From: Neorhizobium huautlense
GTDB lineage: Bacteria; Pseudomonadota; Alphaproteobacteria; Rhizobiales; Rhizobiaceae
NCBI RefSeq assembly: GCF_002968575.1
Contig: NZ_PVBM01000017.1
Location: 1 to 64,000, forward strand
Reading direction: 5' to 3'
DNA: 64,000 bases
The notes under the pieces were generated by a model, which saw nothing but the letters and a program-made list of their open reading frames with translations, did no database searches and was not told the origin of the DNA. Shown one piece after another: positions 31,651 to 41,046 of the stretch. Both the position numbers and the translations under genes were made by a program. Position 1 is the first letter of the stretch, and every line of letters begins with the position of its first letter.

Positions 31651-32643
31651 ATGAAATTTGCCGCCGCCCTTCTTTTGTCTTCCGCCGCCCTGGTGAATGC
31701 ACCGAGCGCCTTCGCCGCGCCGGATGTCGTGGTTTCCATCAAGCCGATCCACTCTCTCGTGGCGTCCATCATGAAGGGTGTCGGCGAACCGAAGCTCATC
31801 GTGGAGGGTGCGACCTCCCCGCATACCTTTACCATGAAGCCGTCCAATGCGCGGACGCTGGAGAATGCCGACCTGGTGTTCTGGGTTGGTCACGGCATGG
31901 AGGCATTCATGGAAAAGCCCCTCGAGGCTCTCGCTTCGAAGGCCAAGGTCGTCACCCTCGAAGATGCGCCGGGGCTTGAAAAGCTGCCATTTCGGGAAGG
32001 GGGCGCCTTCGAACCCCATGACGACGGAGACGAAGCCGAAGACCACGGTCATGCGGCCGGAGAGCATGCCGATCACGCCGATGACGACCACGAGGCGGAT
32101 CATGGGCATCACGATCATGAAGGATTCGACACCCACCTGTGGCTCGATCCGATGAACGCCAAGGCGATTGCAGCCGAGATCGCCAAGGCACTGGTTTCCG
32201 CCGACCCGGCCAATGCCGCAACCTATCAGGCAAACGGCGCGGCCTTGATGAAGGAACTTGATACACTGGACGCGGAACTGAAAACGACGCTCTCACCCGT
32301 CAAGGACAAGCCATTTGTCGTCTTCCATGATGCCTACCAGTATTTCGAACATCGTTACGGCGTGACCGTCGCAGGTTCGATCACCGTCAGCCCCGAAACT
32401 GTGCCGGGCGCGGAGCGTATTGGGGAGATCCACCAAAAGGTCACCGAACTCGGCGCGACCTGCGTCTTCGCCGAACCGCAGTTTGAACCGAAACTCGTGG
32501 CAGTGGTGACGGAAGGAACACCTGCCCGCTCCGGCACGCTGGATCCGGAAGCCGCGACACTGAAGGAAGGGCCGAACCTCTATTTCGAGCTGATGCGTGG
32601 GCTCGCGAGTTCTATGAAGAACTGCTTGTCACAGGGAACGTGA
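31651..32643 (+). CDS. znuA: Zinc ABC transporter periplasmic binding protein
   Basis: This 330-aa cluster 9 (TroA-like) binding protein has a signal peptide (about residues 1-22, cleavage near AFA). Metal-binding histidines appear in IKPIHSLV, SPHTFTMKPS and VFHDAYQYF. The charged loop at about residues 120-155 is rich in His and Asp, the mark of zinc-specific members. It delivers zinc to ZnuB in the inner membrane. ATG 31651 follows AAGGAAG. It is divergent from znuC, with two Zur-box-like palindromes between. Confidence 0.92.
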   Translation: MKFAAALLLSSAALVNAPSAFAAPDVVVSIKPIHSLVASIMKGVGEPKLIVEGATSPHTFTMKPSNARTLENADLVFWVGHGMEAFMEKPLEALASKAKVVTLEDAPGLEKLPFREGGAFEPHDDGDEAEDHGHAAGEHADHADDDHEADHGHHDHEGFDTHLWLDPMNAKAIAAEIAKALVSADPANAATYQANGAALMKELDTLDAELKTTLSPVKDKPFVVFHDAYQYFEHRYGVTVAGSITVSPETVPGAERIGEIHQKVTELGATCVFAEPQFEPKLVAVVTEGTPARSGTLDPEAATLKEGPNLYFELMRGLASSMKNCLSQGT

Positions 32644-32658
32644 CGGCTGTAACCACGA

Positions 32659-32684
32659 GGATCGCCGGACAACTTCGGCGATCC
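32659..32684 (+). terminator. Hairpin after znuA
   Basis: GGATCGCCG (32659-32667) and CGGCGATCC (32676-32684) form a perfect 9-bp stem with an 8-base loop, 16 bases after the znuA stop and before the convergent GH43 stop at 32760. The downstream sequence is only mildly T-rich. Confidence 0.5.
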
Positions 32685-32759
32685 CTATCTTCGTGTCCGC
32701 ACCGGTGACTTCATGGCTGCCGTAACGTAAATCTCGTTTTCCGCTAGGAGGAACCGATC

Positions 32760-34367
32760 CTAAAGCACCTGGTAGACGACATAATCGAAATCGGCACTCT
32801 TTGCCCGCCCGGACGTGTCGAAGGCGAAAACGCCGGCGAATGCGCCGGTAAAAGAGCCGTGTTCGCCCCGGCCGCCTTCGTCCGAAATAACCCCCGCATC
32901 CAGCACGGGACCGAGCGCCCGCCATTCTGCCGAGCCGGCGCTGTGCCAGAAGAACTGCAGGTCGTTGTCGCGGACTTCCATGGCGAGGTGGATTGGGGCC
33001 TCTGGCACGGAAACACCGCTTTCCACCGGAAAGGTCATCCGGCTGTTCGGATAGTCGCCGGGGCAGGAGAAGATCGTTACGACACGGCCAAGCTTCTCGT
33101 GGAGCGTCACGACGATCGCATGAAACTTGTGGCGATTGTAATAATGGGTCAGGCCCGCAACCTGCTGATAGGTCTCGGGTGCGAAATCCACCGCCGTCTC
33201 CGCTCGGAACGAATGATGCTCCTGTCGGCGCGCGACGAGCGACTGTTCGAACCAGGAACCGATGCTTTCGCGACCGAAAAGCCGCAGATGGCCCGGCCGC
33301 TCGGTCAGGCTGAAAAGCCGTTCCGGGTAAGGCGTTCGCAGCCACTGGAATTCGGGCGGCAGCTTGGGGTCGTCGAAGTCCCGTCTGATCCTGACTGGCC
33401 TCTCCTCGGTCACGGCCTCTGCCGGAGCCGGCACCTCGACGTCCGGGACCACGCCCCCTTGGGCCAGATAAAGCCAGTCATCCTTCCAGATGCACTTCTG
33501 CAGCGCAGTTTCCCGCCCCAAGGTGCAGCGTCGCTGCGGCGGAAGCGGGCGGCCGCAGAGATGGGTGTGATAGGCCTCACCATCCGGCGTTTCCACATAC
33601 TGCCCGTGCCCTGCCCGCTGAAGAGCAGCTTTCGGATGATCCTTGGACGTGATCAGATGGATCTGCGGATGCATCTCATAGGGACCGTCGATCGTGCGCG
33701 AGCGGGCCATGGTTACGGCGTGGCTATAGCCCGTGCCACCCTCGGCGGTCGTCAGGTAATACCAGCCGTTTCGCTTGAACAGGTGCGGCCCCTCGACCAG
33801 GCCAAGCGGACTGCCGGCGAAGATGTTCCTGATCGGCCCCTTTAGCGCCTTCGTCCCCGGATCCCATTCCTGCAGCAGGATGCCGTCGAAGGCCGGATGT
33901 TTCGGCGCGCCGCCATAGCTTTCGGTGCGGTGGTTCCACTGCATGTTGAGGAACCACTTGCGCCCGTCGTCGTCATGGAAGAGCGACGGATCGAAACCCG
34001 ACGAATTGACATAGACCGGATCGGACCATTCACCCTCGATGGTCGGCGAGCTCACGATGTAATTGTGTGCATCCTTGAAGTTGCCGTCGAGCCGCTTGAC
34101 GTCCGTGTAGACCAGCCAGAACAAACCGTCGGCATAGGAAAGACATGGCGCCCAGATGCCGCAACTGTCCGGATTGCCGCGCATGTCGAGCTGGCTCGCG
34201 CGCTCAAGCGGCCGGCGTACCAGCGTCCAGTTCGCCAGATCCCGCGAGTGATGGATCTGCACGCCCGGATACCACTCGAATGTCGAGGTTGCGACGTAAT
34301 AATCCTCCCCGACACGGCAGATGGACGGATCGGGATTAAAACCCGGCAGGATCGGATTGCGGATCAT
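32760..34367 (-). CDS. GH43 beta-xylosidase / alpha-arabinofuranosidase
   Basis: This 535-aa protein has an N-terminal five-bladed beta-propeller with the GH43 catalytic residues in context: Asp in FNPDPSICR (base), Asp in SSGFDPSLF (modulator) and Glu in LVEGPHLF (acid). A C-terminal beta-sandwich (about 330-535) follows. This is the XynB (GH43_11) plan and length, and enzymes of this type release xylose from xylo-oligosaccharides. ATG 34367 gives the family N-terminus; a GTG at 34385 is an alternative. There is no signal peptide, so it acts on imported sugars. It is the last gene of the nine-gene leftward operon. Confidence 0.85.
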   Translation of the reverse strand: MIRNPILPGFNPDPSICRVGEDYYVATSTFEWYPGVQIHHSRDLANWTLVRRPLERASQLDMRGNPDSCGIWAPCLSYADGLFWLVYTDVKRLDGNFKDAHNYIVSSPTIEGEWSDPVYVNSSGFDPSLFHDDDGRKWFLNMQWNHRTESYGGAPKHPAFDGILLQEWDPGTKALKGPIRNIFAGSPLGLVEGPHLFKRNGWYYLTTAEGGTGYSHAVTMARSRTIDGPYEMHPQIHLITSKDHPKAALQRAGHGQYVETPDGEAYHTHLCGRPLPPQRRCTLGRETALQKCIWKDDWLYLAQGGVVPDVEVPAPAEAVTEERPVRIRRDFDDPKLPPEFQWLRTPYPERLFSLTERPGHLRLFGRESIGSWFEQSLVARRQEHHSFRAETAVDFAPETYQQVAGLTHYYNRHKFHAIVVTLHEKLGRVVTIFSCPGDYPNSRMTFPVESGVSVPEAPIHLAMEVRDNDLQFFWHSAGSAEWRALGPVLDAGVISDEGGRGEHGSFTGAFAGVFAFDTSGRAKSADFDYVVYQVL

Positions 34368-34428
34368 GTCTTTTTCCAACGACACAGGGGGATAAGCCCG
34401 GCGGGCGGGCCGCCGGGCGCTGTTTCAT

Positions 34429-35478
34429 TCACTTGTTGCGGGATGGCCCCTGGCGCTCCGCCGAAGCCGCCCAGAGATTGATATCCGCGTCCTTTGCAAA
34501 AGTATCGATTTCGGCCAGCTCCTGTGGCGTGAAATCGGGCTTTTCCAGCGCCTTGACGCAATCTTCGACCTGCTCGGGACGGCTGGCGCCGATCAGCGCG
34601 GTGGTAACCCGTCCGCCGCGCAGGACCCAGGCAAGCGCCATCTGGGCAAGCGTCTGGCCACGTTTTTCGGCGATGGCGTTCAAGCCGCGAAGATTCCCGA
34701 TATTTCTTTCGTTCAGAAATTCCGACCGTAGCGATTTGCCCTGGGCCGCTCGGCTGCCCTCCGGAATGCCGCCGAGATATTTCGACGTCAACATGCCCTG
34801 CGCCAGGGGCGAGAAGACGATCGAGCCGATGCCGAGATCTTCGATCGCATCGAGAAGGCCGTCTTCCTCGATCCAACGGTTGATCATGGAATAGCTGGGC
34901 TGATGGATGAGAATGGGCGTGCCGAGCTGCTCGAGGATTGCCGCAGCCTCGCGGGTGCGCCTGGAGTTGTAGGAGGAAATCCCGACGTAGAGCGCCCTGC
35001 CCGACCGGACGATATGGTCCAGCGCGCCGCAGGTTTCTTCGAGCGGCGTATCGGGATCGAAGCGGTGCGAATAGAAGATGTCGACATAATCGAGACCCAT
35101 CCGCTTCAGGCTCTGGTCGCAGGAGGCGATCAGATATTTGCGGCTACCCCATTCTCCATAGGGACCGGGCCACATGTTGTAGCCGGCTTTGGACGAAATG
35201 ATCAGCTCGTCGCGATAGCCCCTGAAGTCCTCCCGCAGGATCTGGCCGAAGGCTGTCTCGGCACTGCCCGCTTTCGGGCCGTAGTTGTTGGCGAGATCGA
35301 AATGAGTAATGCCGAGATCGAAGGCCCTTCGGCAGATCGCGACCTTCCGCTCATGCGGGGTATCGTCGCCAAAATTGTGCCAGAGGCCGAGCGAGATCGC
35401 CGGTAACTGCAGGCCGGAACGGCCGCAGCGGTTGTATTTCATCTTGGAATAGCGGTCTTCCGCCGGTTGCCAGGCCAT
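34429..35478 (-). CDS. Aldo/keto reductase (YghZ/MgrA-like)
   Basis: This 349-aa NADPH-dependent reductase has the AKR tetrad in context: Asp and Tyr in HFDLANNYGP, Lys in ISSKAGY and His in IFYSHRFD. The sequence around YNMWPGPYGEWGSRKYL is typical of the AKR14 (YghZ) group, which reduces L-glyceraldehyde 3-phosphate and methylglyoxal. ATG 35478 has a GAGGAGGG ribosome binding site. It lies in the sugar catabolic operon, 63 bases after the Gfo/Idh gene. A role in converting a sugar-derived aldehyde is inferred from context. Confidence 0.87.
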   Translation of the reverse strand: MAWQPAEDRYSKMKYNRCGRSGLQLPAISLGLWHNFGDDTPHERKVAICRRAFDLGITHFDLANNYGPKAGSAETAFGQILREDFRGYRDELIISSKAGYNMWPGPYGEWGSRKYLIASCDQSLKRMGLDYVDIFYSHRFDPDTPLEETCGALDHIVRSGRALYVGISSYNSRRTREAAAILEQLGTPILIHQPSYSMINRWIEEDGLLDAIEDLGIGSIVFSPLAQGMLTSKYLGGIPEGSRAAQGKSLRSEFLNERNIGNLRGLNAIAEKRGQTLAQMALAWVLRGGRVTTALIGASRPEQVEDCVKALEKPDFTPQELAEIDTFAKDADINLWAASAERQGPSRNK

Positions 35479-35541
35479 GACGCCCTCCTCATGTCTTGGT
35501 TGGACGCGGGCGCGAACGGCCCGCGTCAAACACATAGCGGA

Positions 35542-36675
35542 TCAGCGCAGAAGCGCCAGTGCCTCGTTGATGCCGAGAGCCGCAGGCTGCGTGCAGGTGG
35601 TGGACAGTTCGATGAAGCGGCCCTCCTCGCCCGACTTGAGGATCGAGGTCATCACATCCACGCCATGCAGTGTCCGCTCAAGCGAGCAACGGGCATCGCG
35701 ACCCTCGATGATGGCGATCGCCATATCCGCAAGGCCTGCCGTGCGGTAATTGGCACGCGGCCCCTGGGGGCTTTCCTGGTTCAGGACGCCGAAGGGATGG
35801 TCCCAGTCCTCCAGGGGCTGGATATCCTTGTTGCGCCCGCTTGCCTCGACCACGCCGCCGAAGAAATTCGGATCGGGGACGAAAAGCGAACCTTCAGTAC
35901 CGTAGAGCTCCATATTCGCATGGCGATGCGACCAGACATCCCAGCTGGCCGAGAGCGTGATCGTAGCGCCGCTGACAAATTCGAGGAGTGCGTGGATGGT
36001 GGTCGGTGTTTCGACCGGGATCACCTGGCCTTTCAGCGGCTCGCTGGTGATCGTCCGCGTGGGGCTTGCCATGGAGGTCAGCGCCCCGACGCGCTTCACC
36101 GGACCAATCAGATTGATCAGGTTGGCAATGTAATAGGGTCCGAGGTCGAGGATCGGCCCGCCGCCTTCCAGAAAGAAGAAGCCCGGATTGGGATGCCACA
36201 TCTCCATGCCGGGGCTCATGACATGGCAGGTCCCGGACGTGATGCGGCCGATGCCGCCTTCGTCAATATATTTACGGGCAAGCTGATGCGAGCCGCCGAG
36301 GAATGTGTCCGGGGCGCAGCCGACCGAAAGGCCCTTTTCCTTGGCAAGCGCCTGAAGAGCCTTGCCCTCCTCAAGCGTCACCGTCAACGGCTTTTCGGAA
36401 TAGACGTGCTTGCCAGCTTCCAGGATCGCCTTGGAAACGGAAAAATGCGCAGCCGGGATCGTCAGGTTGACGATCACGTCCAACTCGTCATTGGCCAGCA
36501 GATCTGAGATCGACTGCGCCTTGGCGCCGTATTCTTCCGCTCGAGCCTCCGCCGTCTCGTCGTTGAGATCAGCGCAGGCCAGCACTTTCAGGCCTTTGAA
36601 AAGCGGCGCCAACTTGAAATAGGTCGTGGAAATATTGCCGCATCCCATGATGCCGACGCCAAGTTCCTTGGGCAT
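35542..36675 (-). CDS. Gfo/Idh/MocA family oxidoreductase
   Basis: This 377-aa NAD(P)-dependent sugar dehydrogenase-like protein has a Rossmann domain (GVGIMGCGNIS near the N-terminus), the EKP motif (HVYSEKPL) and the C-terminal alpha/beta domain with GGGPILDLGPYYIANLI. The family oxidises or epimerises sugars and inositols; the substrate is not visible. ATG 36675 follows GGAG at six bases; the open frame extends to 36852 only as a shadow. It is 23 bases downstream of the isomerase gene in the sugar operon, so the two probably act in sequence on the released monosaccharide. Confidence 0.87.
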   Translation of the reverse strand: MPKELGVGIMGCGNISTTYFKLAPLFKGLKVLACADLNDETAEARAEEYGAKAQSISDLLANDELDVIVNLTIPAAHFSVSKAILEAGKHVYSEKPLTVTLEEGKALQALAKEKGLSVGCAPDTFLGGSHQLARKYIDEGGIGRITSGTCHVMSPGMEMWHPNPGFFFLEGGGPILDLGPYYIANLINLIGPVKRVGALTSMASPTRTITSEPLKGQVIPVETPTTIHALLEFVSGATITLSASWDVWSHRHANMELYGTEGSLFVPDPNFFGGVVEASGRNKDIQPLEDWDHPFGVLNQESPQGPRANYRTAGLADMAIAIIEGRDARCSLERTLHGVDVMTSILKSGEEGRFIELSTTCTQPAALGINEALALLR

Positions 36676-36698
36676 GAAAAACTCCGAAATCTCAGTGA

Positions 36699-37460
36699 TC
36701 AATAGGTCTTGAAGGAGGCGATGGACCGCGTCAGCAGCCGGTCGATATCCTTCGGATTGTCGTGTTCGAGGACGTAGTGCTTGGCCGGTGTCTTCCTCAG
36801 CGCTGCCGCCAGATCCTTCCACGGCACGGTGCCGTGACCGACATCGGCCCAACCGTCCTCATCCGTATTCTCGCCGGCCGGAGCGATATCCTTGACATGC
36901 ACCGCGGTAATGCGCTCGCCGTGGCGCTCGATCCAGGCGAAGGGGTCGGCGCCGCCGCGGATGACCCAGGCGATATCAGCTTCCCAGGCGAGGTCAGGAC
37001 CGCCGGCGAAGATTTCCTCCTGCGGCGTCGAGCCATCGGGAAGCGCCTTGAATTCGAAGTCGTGGTTATGCCAGCCGAAGACGTAGCCGGCATCCTGATA
37101 ACGCTTGCCGGCCTCCTGAAGACGCTTGCCGAAGGCGAACCAGCCCGCGGCGTCCGCCGGCCGCTGATCGGGCAGAAGATAGGGGCAGTAGATCGCTTCC
37201 ATGCCAAGCGTCTTGGCGATCAGCAGCGCTTGCTGCGGCTCCTTTTCGAGAAGATCGAGGCCGAAGTGGCCGGTGGGCATGGTGAGCCCGTTGGCATCGA
37301 GATCGGCCCGCAAGGCCTTGAGCGACAGCTCGTCCATGGTGGCGTAAATGCCGCCGTAACCCTCGACTTCCGCATACCCCGCTGCGGCGACCTTTTTCAA
37401 AGTCTCGGACAGTGGCGGAAAGTTGCGGGCGCAATAAAGCTGGAAACCAAGTTTCGTCAT
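36699..37460 (-). CDS. Sugar phosphate isomerase/epimerase (xylose isomerase-like TIM barrel)
   Basis: This 253-aa AP-endonuclease-2-like TIM barrel has metal-ligand residues in EVEGYGG, FGWHNHDFEF, WEADIAWVIRGG, HVKDI and the C-terminal EHDNPKD. Relatives interconvert ketoses or act with Gfo/Idh dehydrogenases, and its neighbour is such a dehydrogenase. ATG 37460 follows AAGGAGGATCACC, a strong site. It lies 23 bases after the GH2 gene. The substrate, mannose- or xylose-derived, is inferred from the operon. Confidence 0.86.
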   Translation of the reverse strand: MTKLGFQLYCARNFPPLSETLKKVAAAGYAEVEGYGGIYATMDELSLKALRADLDANGLTMPTGHFGLDLLEKEPQQALLIAKTLGMEAIYCPYLLPDQRPADAAGWFAFGKRLQEAGKRYQDAGYVFGWHNHDFEFKALPDGSTPQEEIFAGGPDLAWEADIAWVIRGGADPFAWIERHGERITAVHVKDIAPAGENTDEDGWADVGHGTVPWKDLAAALRKTPAKHYVLEHDNPKDIDRLLTRSIASFKTY

Positions 37461-37483
37461 GGTGATCCTCCTTGAGAAGAGCG

Positions 37484-39919
37484 TCAGCCTGCCGTCTGGC
37501 AGGAATGGAGATCGTAGATACGGAAATTCGGGATCGCGTCCGTCCGTGCGGCGGGCGTGAAGGTGATCCGGCGGCTTTCGCCGGCAGCAAGGTCGAAGGC
37601 ATTGTCGGAATAGCGGCCGGCCGTATCGCTTTCGATCAATACGAAAAGCGCAAGCCCCTTCGCCTGTACGAGAAGATCGATCGCGCCGTCACCGGCAGGA
37701 GACATGGAGAACTCAAGGCCCGCCGGCTCCAGGTCGAGGGCTTTGTAGGTGCCGTGGACATAGTGCCCCTCTCCGCCCATCCCGTTGGATGCGGTAAAGG
37801 TCCAGGCCATGATTGAGTTCTCCGGCAGATCTGAAACCGGCAGCCTCAAAGCCGTTACCGCAGAGTCCGGCGTACAGACGGCTTCGATGCTCTTGAGCAG
37901 CTTGCGCTCGCCCGAAAGCGTCAGCAGGGAAAGATTGATGGTGACCGTGATATCGGCAGGCGTGTCGTTGACCAGCGAAATCTGGATATCCTTGCCATCT
38001 TGGGATGGAATTGCAGCCACCGCAACCGGCTGGAAGAAGCGCCGGGCCATGTAGTGCAGCACTTTCCAGCTGCCGCCATAGTCAAGGCTCGACCAGGAGG
38101 CGACCGGCCAGGTGTCATTGAGCTGCCAATAGAGCGTGCCCATGCAATGGGGCTTCAAGGACCGCCAGTAATCGACTGCCGTCTTGATCGCCACGCCCTG
38201 TTGCACCTGGCTCAGATAGACGAAGTTCGGAAAATCCTTCGGGAAGCGGAAATTGCGGAACATCGTGCCGGCGATGCGCTCGTTGCCGCCGACATTCTTC
38301 TGGTGGTGCTCCATCACCGGCGACGCGATGTTCATGTCCTTGCTCGCCGCATAGGTCTCGATGACTGGCAACGAGGTATAGGACTGGAAACCAAATTCGG
38401 AGCAGAAACGGGGACGGACCGAACGGTAATTGTCGAACGGCTTGTTCTCGTGCCAGACCGACCAGTAATGCATGTCTCCCGACCCGTCCGCATGCCATGC
38501 ATCGCCATAATCGAGGTAGCCGGAGGCCGGGCTCGAGGGCCACCAGATGGCTTCCGGAGCCGCCTTCTTCAGTGCCTGCTCGATCACCCGGTTCAAACGG
38601 TCATAAGAAACCAGATAACGATCCCGGTTTTCGAGAGACTCCTTGAACCAGTTGAGCGCGCCGACCAGTTCGTTATCGCCGCACCAGACGACGATCGATG
38701 GATGCGAGATCAGGCGCCGCACCTGGTAATCCACCTCCGCCTCGGCATTTTCGAGGAAATCGGGCGTGGATGGATAAAGATTGCAGGCGAACTGAAAGTC
38801 CTGCCAGACCATCAAGCCGAGCCGGTCGCAGAGATCGTAGAACCAGTCGGCTTCATAGAACCCGCCGCCCCAGACGCGAAGCATGTTCATGTTCGCGTCG
38901 ACCGCCGATTGCAACAGATCCTCGGTCTTTTGGGGACTGGTCAACGAAAACAGCGCATCAGCCGGAATCCAGTTCGCACCGCGGCAGAAGATCTCGCGGC
39001 CGTTGATGCGAAAGGCGAAGCGACTGCCGGCCTCGTCGGGATCGGTGAGGAGTTCGACGGTCCGTAGGCCGATTTGGCGGGTAACAGCCTCGCCAGGAAT
39101 ATCCACCGTCAGCGTGTAACGATGCTGATCGCCGCTGCCCGCCGGCCACCAGAGTTTCGGGCTTTCGATCTCGAAGACATGGTGGACAATCGTCTCGCCA
39201 GCCTCGATACCGCAATCGAGCCGCACCCGGTCCCCCTCGAGCTCGAAATGCACCGGTACGATGCCAGGATCTTTTGCGTAAAGCGTCAGAGCGACGTGAA
39301 GCTCGACCTTGCCTTCACCGTGTCTCTGCCTGGTGACGATATGTTCGATGCGAGCCGTATCGAGCTTGTTCAGCGAGATTTCGCCATAGAGGCCGAGCGG
39401 CGCGAGTGCGATATTCCAATCCCAGCCGAAATGGCATTGCGGCTTGCGCAGCATATTGCCGTTCGGGATCGGGCAGTTTCCCGTGGAATACGGAATATAG
39501 AAGGGTTGGCGCGCCTGGCGCTCTGCCGCTGCTTTTATGTTCGAATGGAAGTGGATGCGGATCGTATTTTCGCCGGGCTGAAGGGCCGACGAAACATCCG
39601 GCCGGTAGCGCCGGAAGCAATTGTCTGCCGAAAGTACCGGGACATCGTTTACAAAGACGATGGCGACCGTATCGAGATCGGTGATGTCGAGATACCAGTT
39701 GCCGTCCGGATCATCGACGATGAACTGCCGCTCAATCACCCAGTCCTGATGCGCCACCGACTGTACGTCGTTCTCGTTGCGGCCAAAATAGGGGTCGGGA
39801 ATGATGCCGGCCGCCTTCAGCCCGCTGTGAACGTCGCCCGGGATCTGCATCTCGGTGCGGTGCGTTCCGTCGGCGGACGCAAGCTGCCAGGAGCCGGAAA
39901 GGTCTAGGGAAGATTCCAT
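37484..39919 (-). CDS. GH2 beta-mannosidase
   Basis: This 811-aa retaining glycoside hydrolase of family 2 has an N-terminal sugar-binding jelly roll (LSGSWQLASADG, IPGDVHSGL), immunoglobulin-like linker domains, the TIM barrel with acid/base Glu in WCGDNELVGALNW and nucleophile Glu in FCSEFGFQSY, and C-terminal beta domains. The HFGWDWNIAL and WQLNDTWPVASWSSLDY segments are typical of beta-mannosidases rather than galactosidases or glucuronidases. There is no signal peptide, so it should cleave imported mannosides in the cytoplasm. It lies 9 bases downstream of the ABC ATPase gene. It anchors the substrate guess for the whole operon. Confidence 0.88.
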   Translation of the reverse strand: MESSLDLSGSWQLASADGTHRTEMQIPGDVHSGLKAAGIIPDPYFGRNENDVQSVAHQDWVIERQFIVDDPDGNWYLDITDLDTVAIVFVNDVPVLSADNCFRRYRPDVSSALQPGENTIRIHFHSNIKAAAERQARQPFYIPYSTGNCPIPNGNMLRKPQCHFGWDWNIALAPLGLYGEISLNKLDTARIEHIVTRQRHGEGKVELHVALTLYAKDPGIVPVHFELEGDRVRLDCGIEAGETIVHHVFEIESPKLWWPAGSGDQHRYTLTVDIPGEAVTRQIGLRTVELLTDPDEAGSRFAFRINGREIFCRGANWIPADALFSLTSPQKTEDLLQSAVDANMNMLRVWGGGFYEADWFYDLCDRLGLMVWQDFQFACNLYPSTPDFLENAEAEVDYQVRRLISHPSIVVWCGDNELVGALNWFKESLENRDRYLVSYDRLNRVIEQALKKAAPEAIWWPSSPASGYLDYGDAWHADGSGDMHYWSVWHENKPFDNYRSVRPRFCSEFGFQSYTSLPVIETYAASKDMNIASPVMEHHQKNVGGNERIAGTMFRNFRFPKDFPNFVYLSQVQQGVAIKTAVDYWRSLKPHCMGTLYWQLNDTWPVASWSSLDYGGSWKVLHYMARRFFQPVAVAAIPSQDGKDIQISLVNDTPADITVTINLSLLTLSGERKLLKSIEAVCTPDSAVTALRLPVSDLPENSIMAWTFTASNGMGGEGHYVHGTYKALDLEPAGLEFSMSPAGDGAIDLLVQAKGLALFVLIESDTAGRYSDNAFDLAAGESRRITFTPAARTDAIPNFRIYDLHSCQTAG

Positions 39920-39928
39920 TGGCTCTGC

Positions 39929-41041
39929 TCAGATGCGGTCTTCTGTCTCGGCGTCGAAAAGGGAGGCCATCGTCATATCGAAAGCAAGCCGGACCCTGGT
40001 GCCGACGGCATAACGGCGAGCGCCGCCGATGCGCACCGACATGGTATGGCCCGCATGTTTGAGCCAGAGAAGGTTGTCGGCGCCCATCGGCTCCTCGATG
40101 TCGACTACCGCCTCGTGGACCTCGCCGCCCTGAATGTCGCCATCCACCTTGATATGCTCGGGCCGGACGCCCAGAATTACCTTGCGCCCTGCCCTCAGCG
40201 GCTCCGACGCATCGTAACCGTCGAGCGAGAAGCTGACGTCGTTCGTTCTGAAAACGATGCGGCCGCCCTCGCCCACCAGTTCTCCGGTCAGGAAGTTCAT
40301 CGACGGCGAGCCGATGAATCCGGCCACGAACCGGTTTCTGGGCCGGTTGTAGATGATCACCGGGTCATCAAGCTGTTGAATCACGCCGCTCTTCATGATC
40401 GCAATCCGGTCGGCGAGCGTCAGCGCCTCGATCTGGTCGTGCGTCACATAGATCATCGTGTTCTTAAGCGACTGGTGCAGGCGCTTGATTTCGACACGCA
40501 GTTCCGAGCGCAGCTTGGCGTCCAGATTCGACAGCGGTTCATCGAACAGGAACACGTCGACGTCGCGCACCAGCGCTCGCCCGATCGCCACACGCTGGCG
40601 CTGTCCGCCGGAAAGCTCGGCCGGCTTGCGCTTCAGGAGCGGCTCGATCTGCAGGATGCCGGCGGCGCGCGCCACGCGACGATCGATCTCATCCTTGGGG
40701 ACCTTCGCCACTTGAAGACCGAAGGAAAGGTTCTTTTCCACCGTCATCTGCGGATAGAGCGCATAGGACTGGAAAACCATGCCGATGCCTCGATCCTTGG
40801 GCTCCTCCCAGGTGACGTTCCTGTCCTTGATGAAGATCTGGCCCTCGGTGGGTTCGAGAAGTCCCGCGATACAGTTGAGCAGCGTTGACTTGCCGCAGCC
40901 GGAAGACCCGAGCAACACCAGGAACTCGCCATCGCGGATGTCGAGATTGAGGTTCTCGAGAACCTTCACCGAGCCGAAAGAAAGCGACAGATCGCGAATG
41001 GAGACGCTGCTCTGCTTGCCGATGGAAACCATATTGTGCAT
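39929..41041 (-). CDS. Carbohydrate ABC transporter ATP-binding protein (UgpC/MsmK type)
   Basis: This 370-aa ATPase has GSSGCGKSTLLNC (Walker A), MVFQSYALYPQMTVEKN (Q-loop), LSGGQRQRVAIGRALVRD (signature), VFLFDEPLSNLD (Walker B) and the H-loop TMIYVTHDQ, followed by a C-terminal OB-fold regulatory domain (about 240-370), as in sugar importers. ATG 41041 follows AAGGG and lies five bases after the stop of the permease gene. A longer open frame is a shadow of that permease. It powers the two permeases encoded just upstream. Confidence 0.9.
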   Translation of the reverse strand: MHNMVSIGKQSSVSIRDLSLSFGSVKVLENLNLDIRDGEFLVLLGSSGCGKSTLLNCIAGLLEPTEGQIFIKDRNVTWEEPKDRGIGMVFQSYALYPQMTVEKNLSFGLQVAKVPKDEIDRRVARAAGILQIEPLLKRKPAELSGGQRQRVAIGRALVRDVDVFLFDEPLSNLDAKLRSELRVEIKRLHQSLKNTMIYVTHDQIEALTLADRIAIMKSGVIQQLDDPVIIYNRPRNRFVAGFIGSPSMNFLTGELVGEGGRIVFRTNDVSFSLDGYDASEPLRAGRKVILGVRPEHIKVDGDIQGGEVHEAVVDIEEPMGADNLLWLKHAGHTMSVRIGGARRYAVGTRVRLAFDMTMASLFDAETEDRI

Positions 41042-41046
41042 CAGGC

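Noticed and set aside
38000..39067. 355-codon rightward open frame inside the GH2 gene
   Set aside because: Antisense to the catalytic barrel of the beta-mannosidase; no recognisable motif.
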